Shown piece after piece: positions 49,439 through 60,172 of a DNA stretch of 64,000 nucleotides. The stretch is from Cephalopachus bancanus. Its lineage: Eukaryota; Chordata; Mammalia; Primates; Tarsiidae. Positions within the stretch are counted from its first letter, which is position 1, and each line of letters begins with the position of its first letter. The notes below the pieces were generated by a model. That model was not told the origin of the DNA, did not search any database, and saw only the letters and a program-made list of their open reading frames with translations. The stretch is from the NCBI GenBank assembly GCA_027257055.1, contig JAPVLO010000966.1:124001-188000 (forward strand), given 5' to 3'. Both the position numbers and the translations under genes were made by a program.

Positions 49439-49733
49439 CATTTTTTTTTTTTGAGTTGGAGTCTCACTCCGTCACCCAGGCTGGAGTGTAGTGGCACGCA
49501 TGCTCATGGCCACCCCAGAGTCGACTTGCTGGGCTTTGGTGATCCTGCCACCTCAGGCTTCCAAGTAGCTGGAACTACAGGCACACGCTATCATGCCCAG
49601 CTAATTTTTTATTTATTGTAAAGACAAGATCGTGCCAAGTTGTACAGGTTGGTCTCAAACCCACAGACTCAGGCAATCCACTCACCTCTGCCTCCTAAAG
49701 TGCTGGGTTTCAGGCTGAGCCACTGAGACCAAC
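49439..49733 (-). mobile_element. Alu dimer, antisense
   Basis: Poly(T), GAGTTGGAGTCTCACTCCGT through GCCACTGAGACCAACC. Diverged. Confidence 0.9.
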
Positions 49734-52700
49734 CAAATACTTTTAAAATAGAAATATATATGCCTGAGTTGTCTTCCCCACACTTGTTCTTTCCCACCAC
49801 CAAGTGTTTATGGTTCCTGCAAAGCCAACATCAGTTGGGCACATTCCCAGTCAGTCATGGTTGACCAGTGTCTATCTTACTATATCACCCAGTGCCTACC
49901 CAGGGTGAGTCCAGTCATGTCCACCAATCAGAATCTCTGTCACGTCCAATTCTATGGGTTTCCTCTCATGCCATCTGTACCTACAAAGAACACAGTCTGG
50001 GTTTCCTAATGTTTGCTATAGTATTGTACCCCTCCCTGAGACAGACACCTCAGAAGCCATAATGATATGCATGAAACTTTATTCTGCAAGCATTGACATT
50101 CTTGCTTCTTCTACTCACCAAGCTTTGGGTTGGGGAAGGGTTGTTGGTTAATATGAATCCCAATTTCATATTCCCAAAAACCAGCTCCCAACCTGCTGTT
50201 GCCAAGTCCGGGGAGCATCAGTAAATGCCTTCTAAGTATGCTGCCCTGGCCTATCCCCAGTCAATCCTCCCAAGAGCAGCCTACCTCTGAGGCATCCATA
50301 CATCTAGGCTAGAAAAGAGCACATGATTGTTTTCCTATTACAGGGCTCAAGTCATTTGAGAGAGCTTTTTAGAAAGTAAATATATCAAAGATTCTGACTT
50401 CACCTTTTCCCTCACCCAAAGTTTATTTGACTTGAAAGTATAAAAACATCTAATTAATTACCTGTATAGCGTATGTTAATAAAGACTTAAATTACCATTT
50501 TGTTGGCCTTTTCTTTCTATTTTCAGTAACACATTATTGTCTGTTCTTGGTTCATCTAGAGATGAGAGCGAACTTAGAAAGTGGGGGAGAAATTTATGTA
50601 TGACTTCTGCTACCTGACACTTCATTTCCAAGAAGAATTAGCCATTGCTACACTTTCTTGCTGTGACTCTATGCCTTGTGCGGTTTCTTTGTTATGTGAA
50701 ATAAAAACAGTGGAAATAATTTGCATTATTTTTATTATGAAGACATGCGTCCAGAACAAATAGGACCATAATAACTACTTTTTCTGTTGGTATCATATTA
50801 GTCCAGATCATGTGTAGCCAAAACCGAAGATGTAAAATCCTAGAACTCACTAATCTATTTTAGTAGGTCACAGGAAGCATGCAAACCATAGAAACCGCAG
50901 TGAAACAAAGTCATCTGTGTTAACAAGAGGCAAGAATTTCTTTGTCTTCTAAAGGTACCAACTGAAAAAATTCATTGCAGATGAGTAAAGAAGTTACAAG
51001 GGGCATTATCAAAGTACCTTCATGCTGTCGACAAACATGTTCTGTCTTCTTGCTCCACTAGCAGTTCTCTCTAGCAATGCTCTCTCCCACATTTTCACTT
51101 GGTTGAGTCTTGCCCTCCGTGGAGTAGCAGAGAGATTCTGAGAAAAAACTTAACTGAAAAAGCTTTCAATTTCAGTGATCTAACTCCCAATTCAGCTGCT
51201 GACCTTCAGAATGAGGATAAGCAAGCTCTTTAGCTTTTCATGGCCTGCAGTCTGGCTCTTCTTTTGACATTTGGGGAACATGAGCCATTTTCATTTCATT
51301 GGCTCGCGGAAGAATTGAGCATCTCCTCATCTCTGTCCCTGGTCACCTTGAGGTTACCACAGCCCTGCCTTCTGTGTAATCCTGCTTGGTCAGCAGACAC
51401 ACCAGAGGTGGTTGGTGACGTACTTTCTCTTAAGCCTACTTGGACCAGATGAGAAGAAAGCAGCAAGAAAAAAACCTGACTGACTTGACAGTTGTGTGGT
51501 TGTTTGCCATTCTCCTCCAGATCTGCTCTGAGCCCCAGGAAGCTGATTTCTAGGGGCTACATTTCCCAGACGCCCCACTGCTCCCTCTCCCCATTATGCT
51601 CAGCCACTGGGAGTCACTGGCAGGGGATCAGAGTGGGAGTAGAAGGTGAGAGTACTTTCTGCCCCTTCTGTCCAATTGCTTTGCTGAAATTCTGGCCATG
51701 GCTGCATCCTTCAACCTGTAGCTCTCAACTCCAGCTCTCAATAAGGCTCAAGCAATATTGCTTATTCTTTTGATCTTTTAAGCTCTAGGGAAGGCAAATT
51801 CATTTCTTCAACCCTCATAAGCTCTTAGTTAGAGTAGACCCCTGTAACGAAAGAAATTAACAAAAGAAAGAAAGTCTATTAATATGCATATTTCATATAT
51901 ACATAGATGGTATCCAGAGAATGAGTAATACTCAAAGAGGTGATTTCCACCTTAAATAGCATCTTCAACAAAGAACAGTAAATTCTTAGAGAAGTAACAA
52001 GACAAAAGAAAGGAACTTTGGGTCTCTAGGGGCAGCAATTTATGGGAAGGCAAATAAATGGCAGATAATGGCTAGTTGGTCAAACTTGCTGATGTAGATT
52101 CCCCTGGTACCATCTCCAGGTTGATAAAGATTTAAAGTTGTTTTCAGTGGTAAACCTTTGTTCTTCCTGGTGGAAGGGGGTGGGGGGTAGCTTTTGTATT
52201 TGTAAAATCTATGTCCTGCCTTTGGACAAATAGAGGAAAGGTAGAGAGCTTTCCTGCATCTGCTGTGTCTTAATTGCCTTCTGTTCAATGATTCTTATGC
52301 AAAAGAGGTATATTTGGGGGAGCAAATTCTGGTCTCCTGCAAAGCCCAGGGGTGATAGCTTCCACTGTTGCTGGTCTCTGGGCACCTCTCTTAACCCTGC
52401 TCACCTCTCTGAAAATACTCTCATCCTATTCAGTCTCTTCAAAATCTCAGCTGAGTGTGCCCTCTATTCCCTGTGGTAGGAGGAGCCAAAGATTTGAATC
52501 CCGGCTCTATAAATATCTCCCTCTGAGCTTCTCCTTGTTTATGAAATGACAGGGCCAGAGTCAATGATCTCAGGTGCGAAGACAGCAACATCAAGGGGTC
52601 CTAATAAGCAACAGCAAAATTCCTGGGTCTTGACCTTCCCTCTCCCCGACTGAATTAAAGGAACTGGTGGCAAGATGCCAGGTCAGGAGATTCCAGAAGT

Positions 52701-53375
52701 GGCAGCAGACTCAGTGTCACTGGGGCAGGGATGACCTGTCTTGTCATTGAAATCTCAGAGACTCTGCAAACCCTGCCCAGAGACACACTGTCCTGAATAG
52801 ACAAGGAGTTGTCGTCTAAGGAAAAACTGAGCCTTTTCGTTCTTAGCACAAAAGTCAGGTCTTATGCAGGACACATGGTCACAATTTACTGTAATCCAGA
52901 AAGGAAACCCGGACAGCACTGAGCATTTGATGATTGTCGTTAGTTCTAGAATGGCTGAGTCCTTTGACCTCCGGCTCTGCACAGGGATTGGGTGATACTG
53001 TTTTGACCTGTGGAGTGTCTGCCACATACCAGACACTGTGCTGGCTGTTCTGGATCCCTGTACTCTTGCAGACCTCAGAGCCTATTCATTATATTTTGTA
53101 ATTGGATAAATGGTAGCTTAGAAAAGTCCCAGGCCACTGCATGAGATACAGACCCCAAGTTCTACTGGATTCCAGAAAGTGCCGGAGGCCAACTCAGATG
53201 ACCCTATGTTCTCTGCAGGACCTTAGGCACGTTTCTAAGTATGGGGCCTCCATTGCAGAATGTATGTTTTCCTTTTATAACCCTTAACTCCTATGGAGGG
53301 GGACCTATAATAACTGAGGCTTTTCTTGCTAAGGATATCCTTGACACAAGATCATTTAGCATTTCTTTTTCATTA
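49734..53375. other. Unique intergenic sequence upstream of CCR2
   Basis: About 3.6 kb with no gene or named repeat that I can support. Several ORFs of 60-93 residues lack recognisable domains. If CCR2 has distal regulatory elements in this window, this repeat-poor stretch is the natural place for them, but I see no defining motif. Confidence 0.4.
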
Positions 53376-53390
53376 AAAAGTTTAAGATCC

Positions 53391-53679
53391 AGTCGGGCTC
53401 GGTGGCTCAGCCTGTAATCCCGCGCCTTTGGGAGGCTGAGGTGAGTGGATTGCCTGAGTCTGCGGGTTCGAGACCCGCCCGGGCAACTTGGCGAGACCTC
53501 ATCTCTACAATAAATCAAAAATCAGCCGGGCGTGGTAGCGCGTGCCTGTAATTCCGGCTACTCGGAAGACTGAGGTGGAAGGATCGCTGGAGCCCGGCAG
53601 GTGAGGCTGCGGTGGCCAGGAGCGGCCACTGCACTCCAGTCTGGGCAACCGAGTGAGACTCCAACTCAAAAAAAAAAAA
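53391..53679 (+). mobile_element. Alu dimer
   Basis: Target duplication AAAAAGTTTAAGATCC (53375-53390) and AAAAAGTTTAAGAACC (53680-53695). Retains many CpG sites (CGCGCC, CCCGCCCGGG, GGCGAGACC), so probably one of the younger copies. Confidence 0.95.
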
Positions 53680-53695
53680 AAAAAGTTTAAGAACC

Positions 53696-54165
53696 TATCA
53701 TTTGCGACCACATGGATGAACCTGGAGGACATTATGCTCTGTGAAATAATTTAGACGCAGAAAGACAAATACCAGCATGCTCTAATATGTGGAATGAACA
53801 AGAACCACAAAAATTGCTATAATAGAAACAGAGATTAAAACGATGGTTACCAGAGACTGGGGAGGGAAGTGGGTAGGGGAGGATGGGAAGAGGGTGGTAA
53901 CGGGTACACAGTTACAGTGAAATAGGTGGAGTAAATTCTGTGCTCCATTGTGCAGCATGGTAACCATAGTTAATAATGAATTGTATATATCAAAATAGCT
54001 ACAAAAGAGTACTTTCAATGTTCTCACCACAAAGTAATGTTAAATGTTTGAGGAGATTGATATGCTAATTACCCTGATTTGATCATTACACAATGCATAC
54101 ATATAATGAAACATCCCATAAATATGTAAAATTATTATTATGTGTCAATTAAAATGTTTTCTTAA
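53696..54165 (+). mobile_element. Old L1MB-type 3' end
   Basis: atttgcgaccacatggatga, gatggttaccagagactggg, ttaccctgatttgatcatta and attatgtgtcaatta are classic L1M 3' end phrases on the + strand. Confidence 0.8.
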
Positions 54166-54185
54166 GCATTAAAACACGCTTTATC

Positions 54186-54470
54186 AGCCGGGCTCAGTGG
54201 CTCAGCCTGTAATCCCACGCTTTGGGAGGCTGAGGTGAGTGGATTGCCTGAGTCTGCGGGTTCGAGACCCGCCCGGGCAACTTGGCGAGACCTCATCTCT
54301 ACAATAAATCAAAAATCAGCCGGGCGTGGTAACGCACACCTGCAGTTCCAGCTACTTGGAAGACTGAGGTGGAAGGATCGCCAGAGCCCAGCAGGTCGAG
54401 GCTGAGTTGGCCGGGAACGTGCCACTGCACTCCAGTCTGGGTGATACAGTGAGACTCCAACTCAAAAAAA
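54186..54470 (+). mobile_element. Alu dimer just upstream of the CCR2 promoter
   Basis: Target duplication AAAACACGCTTTATC (54171-54185) and AAACCACGTTTTATC (54471-54485), two mismatches. The tail ends about 130 bp before the CCR2 octamer motif. Confidence 0.93.
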
Positions 54471-54597
54471 AAACCACGTTTTATCTAAACAACATTTCTA
54501 ACTAGATTCTAAATTCACGATGGTGTATCCTCCATGGTCACCAACACCTGTTAGCATTTATCCTCTGGAAAACAAAAAGTTATCTTGTACTCATATC

Positions 54598-54651
54598 ATG
54601 CAAATGATCACTGGTAGAAGAGCAGAGAATAGAAGAGTTCCAGATACAAAA
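54598..54651 (+). promoter_or_regulatory. CCR2: CCR2 proximal promoter: octamer and TATA-like box
   Basis: The octamer ATGCAAAT is at 54598-54605. A TATA-like ATACAAAA lies at 54644-54651, about 39 bp further on. Work on human CCR2 (recalled) describes an octamer about 36 bp upstream of a TATA box, so layout and spacing agree. The TATA box is degenerate here. Promoter activity is inference from that correspondence. Confidence 0.7.
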
Positions 54652-54687
54652 GATAAAGAAGCCCAGAGTCGTTAGAAACAGGCGCAG

Positions 54688-54756
54688 ATGTTCAGAGTTT
54701 GCCTGACTCACACTCAAGGTTGCATAAGCAAGATTTCAAAATTAATCCTGCTCTAG
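54688..54756 (+). CDS. Short upstream ORF in the CCR2 5' UTR
   Basis: ATG at 54688 opens a 22-codon frame ending at TAG (54754-54756), entirely in exon 1. The start context (gcgcagATGt) is weak, lacking a purine at -3. The human 5' UTR, as I recall it, also has a uORF starting at this ATG. If so, the element is kept and could lower CCR2 translation. No evidence that the peptide itself matters. Confidence 0.4.
   Translation: MFRVCLTHTQGCISKISKLILL
54704..54710 (+). promoter_or_regulatory. AP-1-like site in CCR2 exon 1
   Basis: TGACTCA, the consensus AP-1 heptamer, about 34 bp into exon 1. Function not shown. Confidence 0.4.
54719..54747 (+). promoter_or_regulatory. C/EBP-like tandem site in CCR2 5' UTR
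   Basis: TTGCATAAGCAAGATTTC starts at 54720 and falls at about +50 from the inferred start. Tandem C/EBP sites at about +50 to +77 are reported for human CCR2 (recalled) and linked to monocyte expression. The position match is good. Binding is inference. Confidence 0.6.
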
Positions 54757-55879
54757 AGACCTCAAGCCAGCGTACAACGTTCCTGGCTGGAAAAGAAGAA
54801 CTATACGTTTCTGGGGTTGTTTTCAAATCTTTACCATTACTTGCCCTTGTATCTCCGCCTTCTCTTTCTGCAGGAAACTTTATTTCCTACTTCTGCACAC
54901 AAAGTTTCTACCTTTAGATCTGTTTGGTTCTGTTGCTGAGGAGCGTGCCACACCAGTGCAGCTGGAAGAAGCCATCCACAGGTGAGTTGTGAGTGCTTTT
55001 TACATTACTTTATGATTCAGAGGTTCAAAGCATCTCAAAGCTGGAAATGTAGGGATGGGTACTCCCTGAGGGACTGCAAAGCCTGTGAACTTGGGGGGAA
55101 CGATCCAGATGGGAGGAAGCAGTGGAGGGTGGTGTGTGCACCAGGAGATGTTAGACAGACCCTGACGACAGTGAGGAAGTGCACGGTGCAGCAGGGGATA
55201 GGGGAGGGTGGGCAGCACGTAACATAAGGACAACGCTCTGTCCAGTTACCCTTCCATGCACCCAGGGGCTCACTCTGTCCCTCCAAGCACTCGAGGACTT
55301 TAAAAGGCTAGAAATTTCTACCTTGAAAAATTTCCCCCTTCTAGTCTATATAGGACCAGCCAAGTCCTGAACCAAAATGTGCCTCCTGCCTCAACTCAGG
55401 AGGCCCACAGAGGCAGAAGTGAGGAATTAATTTTTCTGAGAGGCAGTTTTCTAGCAGTTCTGGATGATATGTCCTGACACTTGAAATGACCCCAGACCAA
55501 CACATTTCAGGCACCCTGCTGATTGTTCACTGCAGTAGAAGCCAGGTGCCAGCTAGTTCTGAAAATTAAATTAGGTACCATGTGCACAGAGTTCAACATA
55601 GTGCCTGGAACATTCAGCTAATGACCACAGTTGTCATGCTTTAGGCAGAGGCATTGTTTTTTCCAAACTTGATCAGGGATCTTGTTTAGTTTCTGCAGAT
55701 TTCAAGAATCTGGCTCAGTGAGAGGAAAGGCAAGACCTGTGCAATGGGCCAATCACAAGAGAAATGGAAGGATAAGTTATACAGATGTATGAAAACAAAT
55801 TCACAGTCACTACCACAAATAAAACCAAATTCTTGGGCATCGGTCTCTAATGATGTTAGGTCTTATACATCGTATTATT

Positions 55880-56430
55880 ATAGAATTTAATGTACTTATT
55901 CAGTAAACATTTATTGGTGTCTTCTTTAACCAGATACTATCATAAGAACTGGAAATAGAAACATACCCAGTCCTTGGGCTCGAGGAACATGCAGTGCGTA
56001 GAAGATAACGTGATAAGTGCTTATGGAGATGCACAAAGTGTTATGAGAGAAGAATGATTTGACAGAGGATGCAGATTAGGCTTCACAGGGAAGGGAAATT
56101 TGAGCAGGTGGTACTGAAGGATGAATAAAAGCTCACCGACCATTTTAGGCAGAGAGACAAGGAGATGCAAAACCACTGACGTGTGAAGGGAATAGCGAGT
56201 TTGGGGGAAATGGAGAGAATGCAGCTATGGCTGCAGCGTGAGATTTGTGATTGGAGAAGTGCTTGGAGGTGAGGCTGAGATGAAGTGAGCTTGGAAAAGA
56301 CATGCTGAGCAGTCTGGACGTTATCTTTGAGGTCCCACCACATGAAAGTCATGGGGCTACTGGAGGTTTTAAGCTGACAAGTGCGTGGATCAGTTTCAAT
56401 TTGAAAGAAGACCACTGAGATTAGGAACAT
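55880..56430 (-). mobile_element. L2 LINE fragment (antisense) in CCR2 intron 1
   Basis: tattcagtaaacatttattgg ... ccagtccttgggctcgaggaac ... atttgagcaggtggtactgaagg is the reverse complement of the L2 3' region. Confidence 0.6.
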
Positions 56431-56574
56431 GGCTCAGGACAAGCCAGGAGCAAAGGAAAAGCACAACAAAGCAAGAAGTGAGGAGAATAAGATGCAAGAG
56501 TGTGGCAGCTGGGAGAGGTGCAGAGGGGATGAATCCGAGAGGCACATAGGAAGTAGAACTCATGTGACATCATC

Positions 56575-56790
56575 GTCATAATAACACAGAGCATTTCTCT
56601 GTACCAAATGCTGTGCTAAGTCCTTATCTTCATCAGCCTTCACAGCAGCTCAGTGTAGTCAATATTTCCTATGCCAAGAAACTGATGCATGAAGGAATAA
56701 TCAGCCCTAAATTACACAGCCTATAAGCTGTAGGCAGGATTCGAATTCAGGTCTGCTTGGCTCCAAAATTTGGCTCCTAATTTTCTGAAG
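56575..56790 (+). repeat. MIR SINE in CCR2 intron 1
   Basis: aatgctgtgctaagtcctta, caagaaactgatgcatgaag, aattacacagcctataagc and ggattcgaattcaggtctg give the full MIR order. Confidence 0.8.
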
Positions 56791-58031
56791 AGAAAGGGAC
56801 ACAGGATAATGCCAAATATCTTAGGTGATGGAGCAAATGACAGTAACCAAGATAAGGAATCCACAGAATGGAGCATGGTTCAGGGGTACCCAATTTGGGG
56901 TAGGTTGAATTTGAGGAACCTACATGATACCCAGTTAAGTGAATAAATGCATGGAAGGTGTGCAGTAGGCAATGGAAAATTCAATTCTGAAGTTTAAGAG
57001 AAAGGTGGAACTTGAAGATGGAACTCTGGGAAGTATTTCCACACAGGGCAGTTAGAACCCTGAGATTAGAACTTTGGAGAAAGGATAAAGGGGCAAAAAA
57101 GAGAGCCAAGTAGAGTGCCTGAGGACTCTTAAAGTGTGGGCAGGGGGAGGAGATGCCAATGAAGAACATTAATAAGCAGTGGTCAGACAGGGGCTATCTC
57201 CTGGGAGCCAAAAAAGATTGTAAATGGAGAAAGTTAGCATAAGGATCAAATGCTCAATGACAATGAAATTAGAACAAAACCAGGGTATTGAAAATTGGGT
57301 TGTTGTTACAAAATTGGCAAGAGAAGTTTTGGTATGATAATAGAATCAGCAAGTTAAGAGGGCTGTCAGGCAGAATGCTTTTGTCTACAGGTAACAGAAA
57401 ATGCAGTTCATAATGGCTTAAAAACAGGGGTTTATTTTTCTCAAATAACAAGAAGGCAGAAGATGAGCTGTCCATGGCTGGGTTTGAGACTCAGTGATGT
57501 TGGGATTCTGCTTGGCTTCTCTCTGGCTCTCTTTCATTCACGTACCACACACCAAGTCCTTACATGACACACTGAAAGCAGAAGAAGCAGGCAGAAGGTT
57601 TTCTGTGTCTCTCTCCTCAGGGAAGAAGAGCTTTCCCAGAAGTCCTCAGCAGACTCCCTTTCCACATTACTGTCCAGGTATGAGTCACAGGCCTGTGCAC
57701 CACCTGCAAAGGAACTGGAGATAGCAAGCATCTAGCATGTTTTAGCCTTATCGGGAGATTAGGGCTTGCTGGGGAAGACAAAGAGTGCTGGGAAATGGCT
57801 CTTGGGTAGATCACTGGTGTCTGCTGCTAGGAATGAAAGGGAAGTCATGAACTAGCACACATGCTTTGAGAAGGAGAGACCAAAGACCGGGAGGTTGCTT
57901 AAGTGAGCAAAGCTATTTCGAAGATCAGGAAGATGTGGTGTTTCTGTGGTGTGGTCATGATGTTGTTCTCTATTTACAGAACAGAGGAAAGTGGATTAAA
58001 CAGGGGCACGTTTCCCCACTTCATCCACAAC

Positions 58032-59111
58032 ATGCTGTCCACATCTCACTCACAATTTGCAATAAATATCAATGGGAGCAGTGAAGAAACCACCACGAGT
58101 TATGACTATGAGTACGGCGCACCCTGTGATAAAACTGAGGTGAAGAATATCGGCGTCCAGCTCCTGCCACTGCTCTACTCGCTGGTGTTCATCATTGGCT
58201 TTGTGGGCAACATGCTGGTCGTCCTCATCTTGATCAACTGCAAAAAGCTGAAGAGCTTGACTGACATCTACCTGCTCAATCTGGCCATCTCTGACCTGCT
58301 TTTCCTTATTACTCTCCCCCTGTGGGCTCACCATGTTGCACATGGGTGGGTATTCGGGAATGCCATGTGTAAATTATTCTCAGGGCTGTATCACATTGGC
58401 TATTTTGGTGGAATCTTCTTCATCATCCTCCTGACAATCGATAGATACCTGGCTATCGTCCATGCCGTGTTTGCTTTAAAAGCCAGGACAGTCGCCTTTG
58501 GAGTGGTGACAAGTGGGGTCACCTGGGTAGTGGCTGTGTTGGCCTCTCTCCCAGGAATCATCTTTAATAAACAGAAAAAAGAAGACTCTGTTTACATCTG
58601 TGGTCCTTATTTTCCACAAGAATGGAAGGATTTCCATACAATAATGAGGAACACCTTGGGCCTGTTTCTGCCACTGCTTGTCATGTTCATCTGCTACTCA
58701 GGAATCCTGAAAACCCTGCTTCGGTGTCGGAACGAGAAGAGGAAGCACAAGGCTGTGAGACTTATCTTCACCATCATGATGGTTTACTTTCTCTTCTGGA
58801 CTCCATACAACATTATCCTTCTCCTGAGCACTTTCCAGATATTCTTTGACCTGAGCAACTGTGAAAGCACCAGTCAAATGGAACATGCCATGCAGGTGAC
58901 GGAGACTCTTGGGATGACGCACTGCTGCATCAACCCTGTCATCTATGCCTTCGTTGGAGAGAAGTTCAGGAGGTATCTCTGGGTGTTCTTCCGAAGACAC
59001 ATCGCCAAACACCTCTGCAAACAATGTCCAATTTTCTATGGGGAGACAGCGGATCGAGTGACTTCAACAACTCCTTCCACTGGGGAGCAGGAAGTCTCAG
59101 CTGGTTTGTAA
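58032..59111 (+). CDS. CCR2: C-C chemokine receptor type 2, isoform B
   Basis: A 359-residue class A GPCR, the plasma-membrane receptor for CCL2 (MCP-1), CCL7 and related chemokines, coupling to Gi and driving monocyte migration. Visible features: N-glycosylation motif N14-G-S; acidic tyrosine-rich N-terminus (Y24, Y26, Y28); Cys32 and Cys277, and Cys113 and Cys190, for the two extracellular disulfides; TM helices at about 43-70, 81-100, 115-136, 154-178, 207-226, 244-268 and 286-309; DRYLAIV at 137-143; Trp256; Glu291; NPVIY at 301-305. The tail ends [11 protein letters not shown]. The ATG at 58032 is the first in exon 2, with A at -3, and matches the human start. Human CCR2B has 360 residues (recalled). 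One Asn is missing here in the tail (TSTTPS). CCR5 is much closer to CCR2 than other receptors, but the N-terminus and tail identify CCR2. The frame is intact. Confidence 0.97.
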   Translation: MLSTSHSQFAININGSSEETTTSYDYEYGAPCDKTEVKNIGVQLLPLLYSLVFIIGFVGNMLVVLILINCKKLKSLTDIYLLNLAISDLLFLITLPLWAHHVAHGWVFGNAMCKLFSGLYHIGYFGGIFFIILLTIDRYLAIVHAVFALKARTVAFGVVTSGVTWVVAVLASLPGIIFNKQKKEDSVYICGPYFPQEWKDFHTIMRNTLGLFLPLLVMFICYSGILKTLLRCRNEKRKHKAVRLIFTIMMVYFLFWTPYNIILLLSTFQIFFDLSNCESTSQMEHAMQVTETLGMTHCCINPVIYAFVGEKFRRYLWVFFRRHIAKHLCKQCPIFYGETADRVTSTTPSTGEQEVSAGL

Positions 59112-60172
59112 AATGAGTGGCAGTTTGATTGCTGTTTATATAGGAGGATAATCTGTATATAATGACAAGCCTCAAGGGTTTGTTAGACATTACAGACCTG
59201 TAAAGCAGGTACACAGCAATCTCAGGATTGTATTACCAAGATTGACTTAGGTGACTCCTTGTATACCCAACGTATGCTCAGGAAATATTCCAGAACAACT
59301 GCGAGTAGACACTTCAACTCTACAGAAAGCTCATATTAGTTCCTGGAAAATGCCTCACTGCATTGTGCTAATGCTGTTTTTCCAGTCATCATCATTTCTT
59401 CACTCAGCTTGTGATCCTGTCAATCTCTTATAATCAAGGACCAGCTGGAGGCAGGGAAGGGAATGAACGGGCTCCGGATGGGAGAGAGAGCAGGGTAAGA
59501 GCCAAGAGGTGAAGGAGGAAGACGAGAGCATGGCTGAGCCGGGATGAAGACAAAGGTGAGCAAAAGGCTCACTCATTCAGCCTGGAGGTGTTACTGGTCC
59601 TTAGCCCTGTCACTCATGGTATTTAACTTTGAAGGCTTCTCCATGACATGGAGGGTTTGCAAACTGTAATAACCTTCTGGGAGCTTTGGTTGAATCTGAT
59701 GATCCTCTTCTGCCTACGTGCATGGCTTATTTTTGCTTTATTACAGTTTATCTGTGATAACTACGCATTCTACTTCGGAAACCTATGAAATACCATGCCC
59801 TGTCGTTCACATGCTCCTTAGGCCACATCTCCCTATATAACAATTTGTTTATAAAATATGCATCATCTGTGATGAGCTAAAAAAAAAATGTATAAAAGCC
59901 CTTGTTTGGTCTTTCCAGGGAAAGGAGAAGTTTGAAGACAGTGATTATGTGAAGGAGGTGGAGAACAGTAAGTCTCTCCACCTGGAGTGGAGAACAGGGC
60001 ATGTGTGGAACCACTGTAGTAATGTCTCCAGAATCAACTAAGAGGAGAGGCTGGGGGACATGGGTAGTGCATAAAAACCCTTAAAGCCTCCTGTCTGGAT
60101 CTGAGCTGCTTTGTTTCATTATTGCTTTCCCCTGCCTTCCTGCCCCTCTTGCCCCAGTCTGTTTCCCTGCAG
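58973..60172 (+). other. CCR2: CCR2A-specific intron / CCR2B 3' UTR
   Basis: A donor AG|GTATCT inside the coding exon (GT at 58973) and an acceptor TTTCCCTGCAG (ending 60172) bound an optional intron of 1.2 kb. When unspliced, the sequence encodes the CCR2B tail and its 3' UTR. I see no canonical AATAAA between the CCR2B stop and 60441. Confidence 0.8.

Larger units (their letters stand above)
54671..54981 (+). other. CCR2: CCR2 exon 1 (5' UTR)
   Basis: This stretch strongly resembles the human CCR2 first exon as I recall it (for example GTTAGAAACAGG and AAACTTTATTTCCTACTTCT). It ends CCACAG, followed by the donor GTGAGT at 54982. The start is approximate, placed 20-30 bp after the TATA-like box. 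It contains the C/EBP-like and AP-1-like sites and a uORF listed separately. It splices over a 3.0 kb intron to the acceptor TATTTACAG at 57971-57979. Confidence 0.75.
54982..57979 (+). other. CCR2: CCR2 intron 1
   Basis: GT at 54982 and AG at 57978-57979 bound it. It contains an antisense L2 and a MIR, listed separately, and otherwise unique DNA. The open frame that runs through the acceptor from 57903 is intronic read-through, not coding. Confidence 0.7.

Noticed and set aside
54699..54917. 72-residue ORF across CCR2 exon 1
   Set aside because: Its first codon is TTG, not ATG. The only real ATG nearby is the uORF at 54688 in another frame.
57903..58031. Upstream in-frame extension of CCR2 to a Met 43 codons earlier
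   Set aside because: It crosses the exon 2 acceptor (TATTTACAG to 57979), so its start lies in the intron. The ATG at 58032 is the first in the spliced mRNA and matches the known CCR2 start.
59891..59900. TATAAAAG-like motif as a new promoter downstream of CCR2
   Set aside because: It lies in the CCR2A intron and no exon follows that is not already explained by CCR2A.
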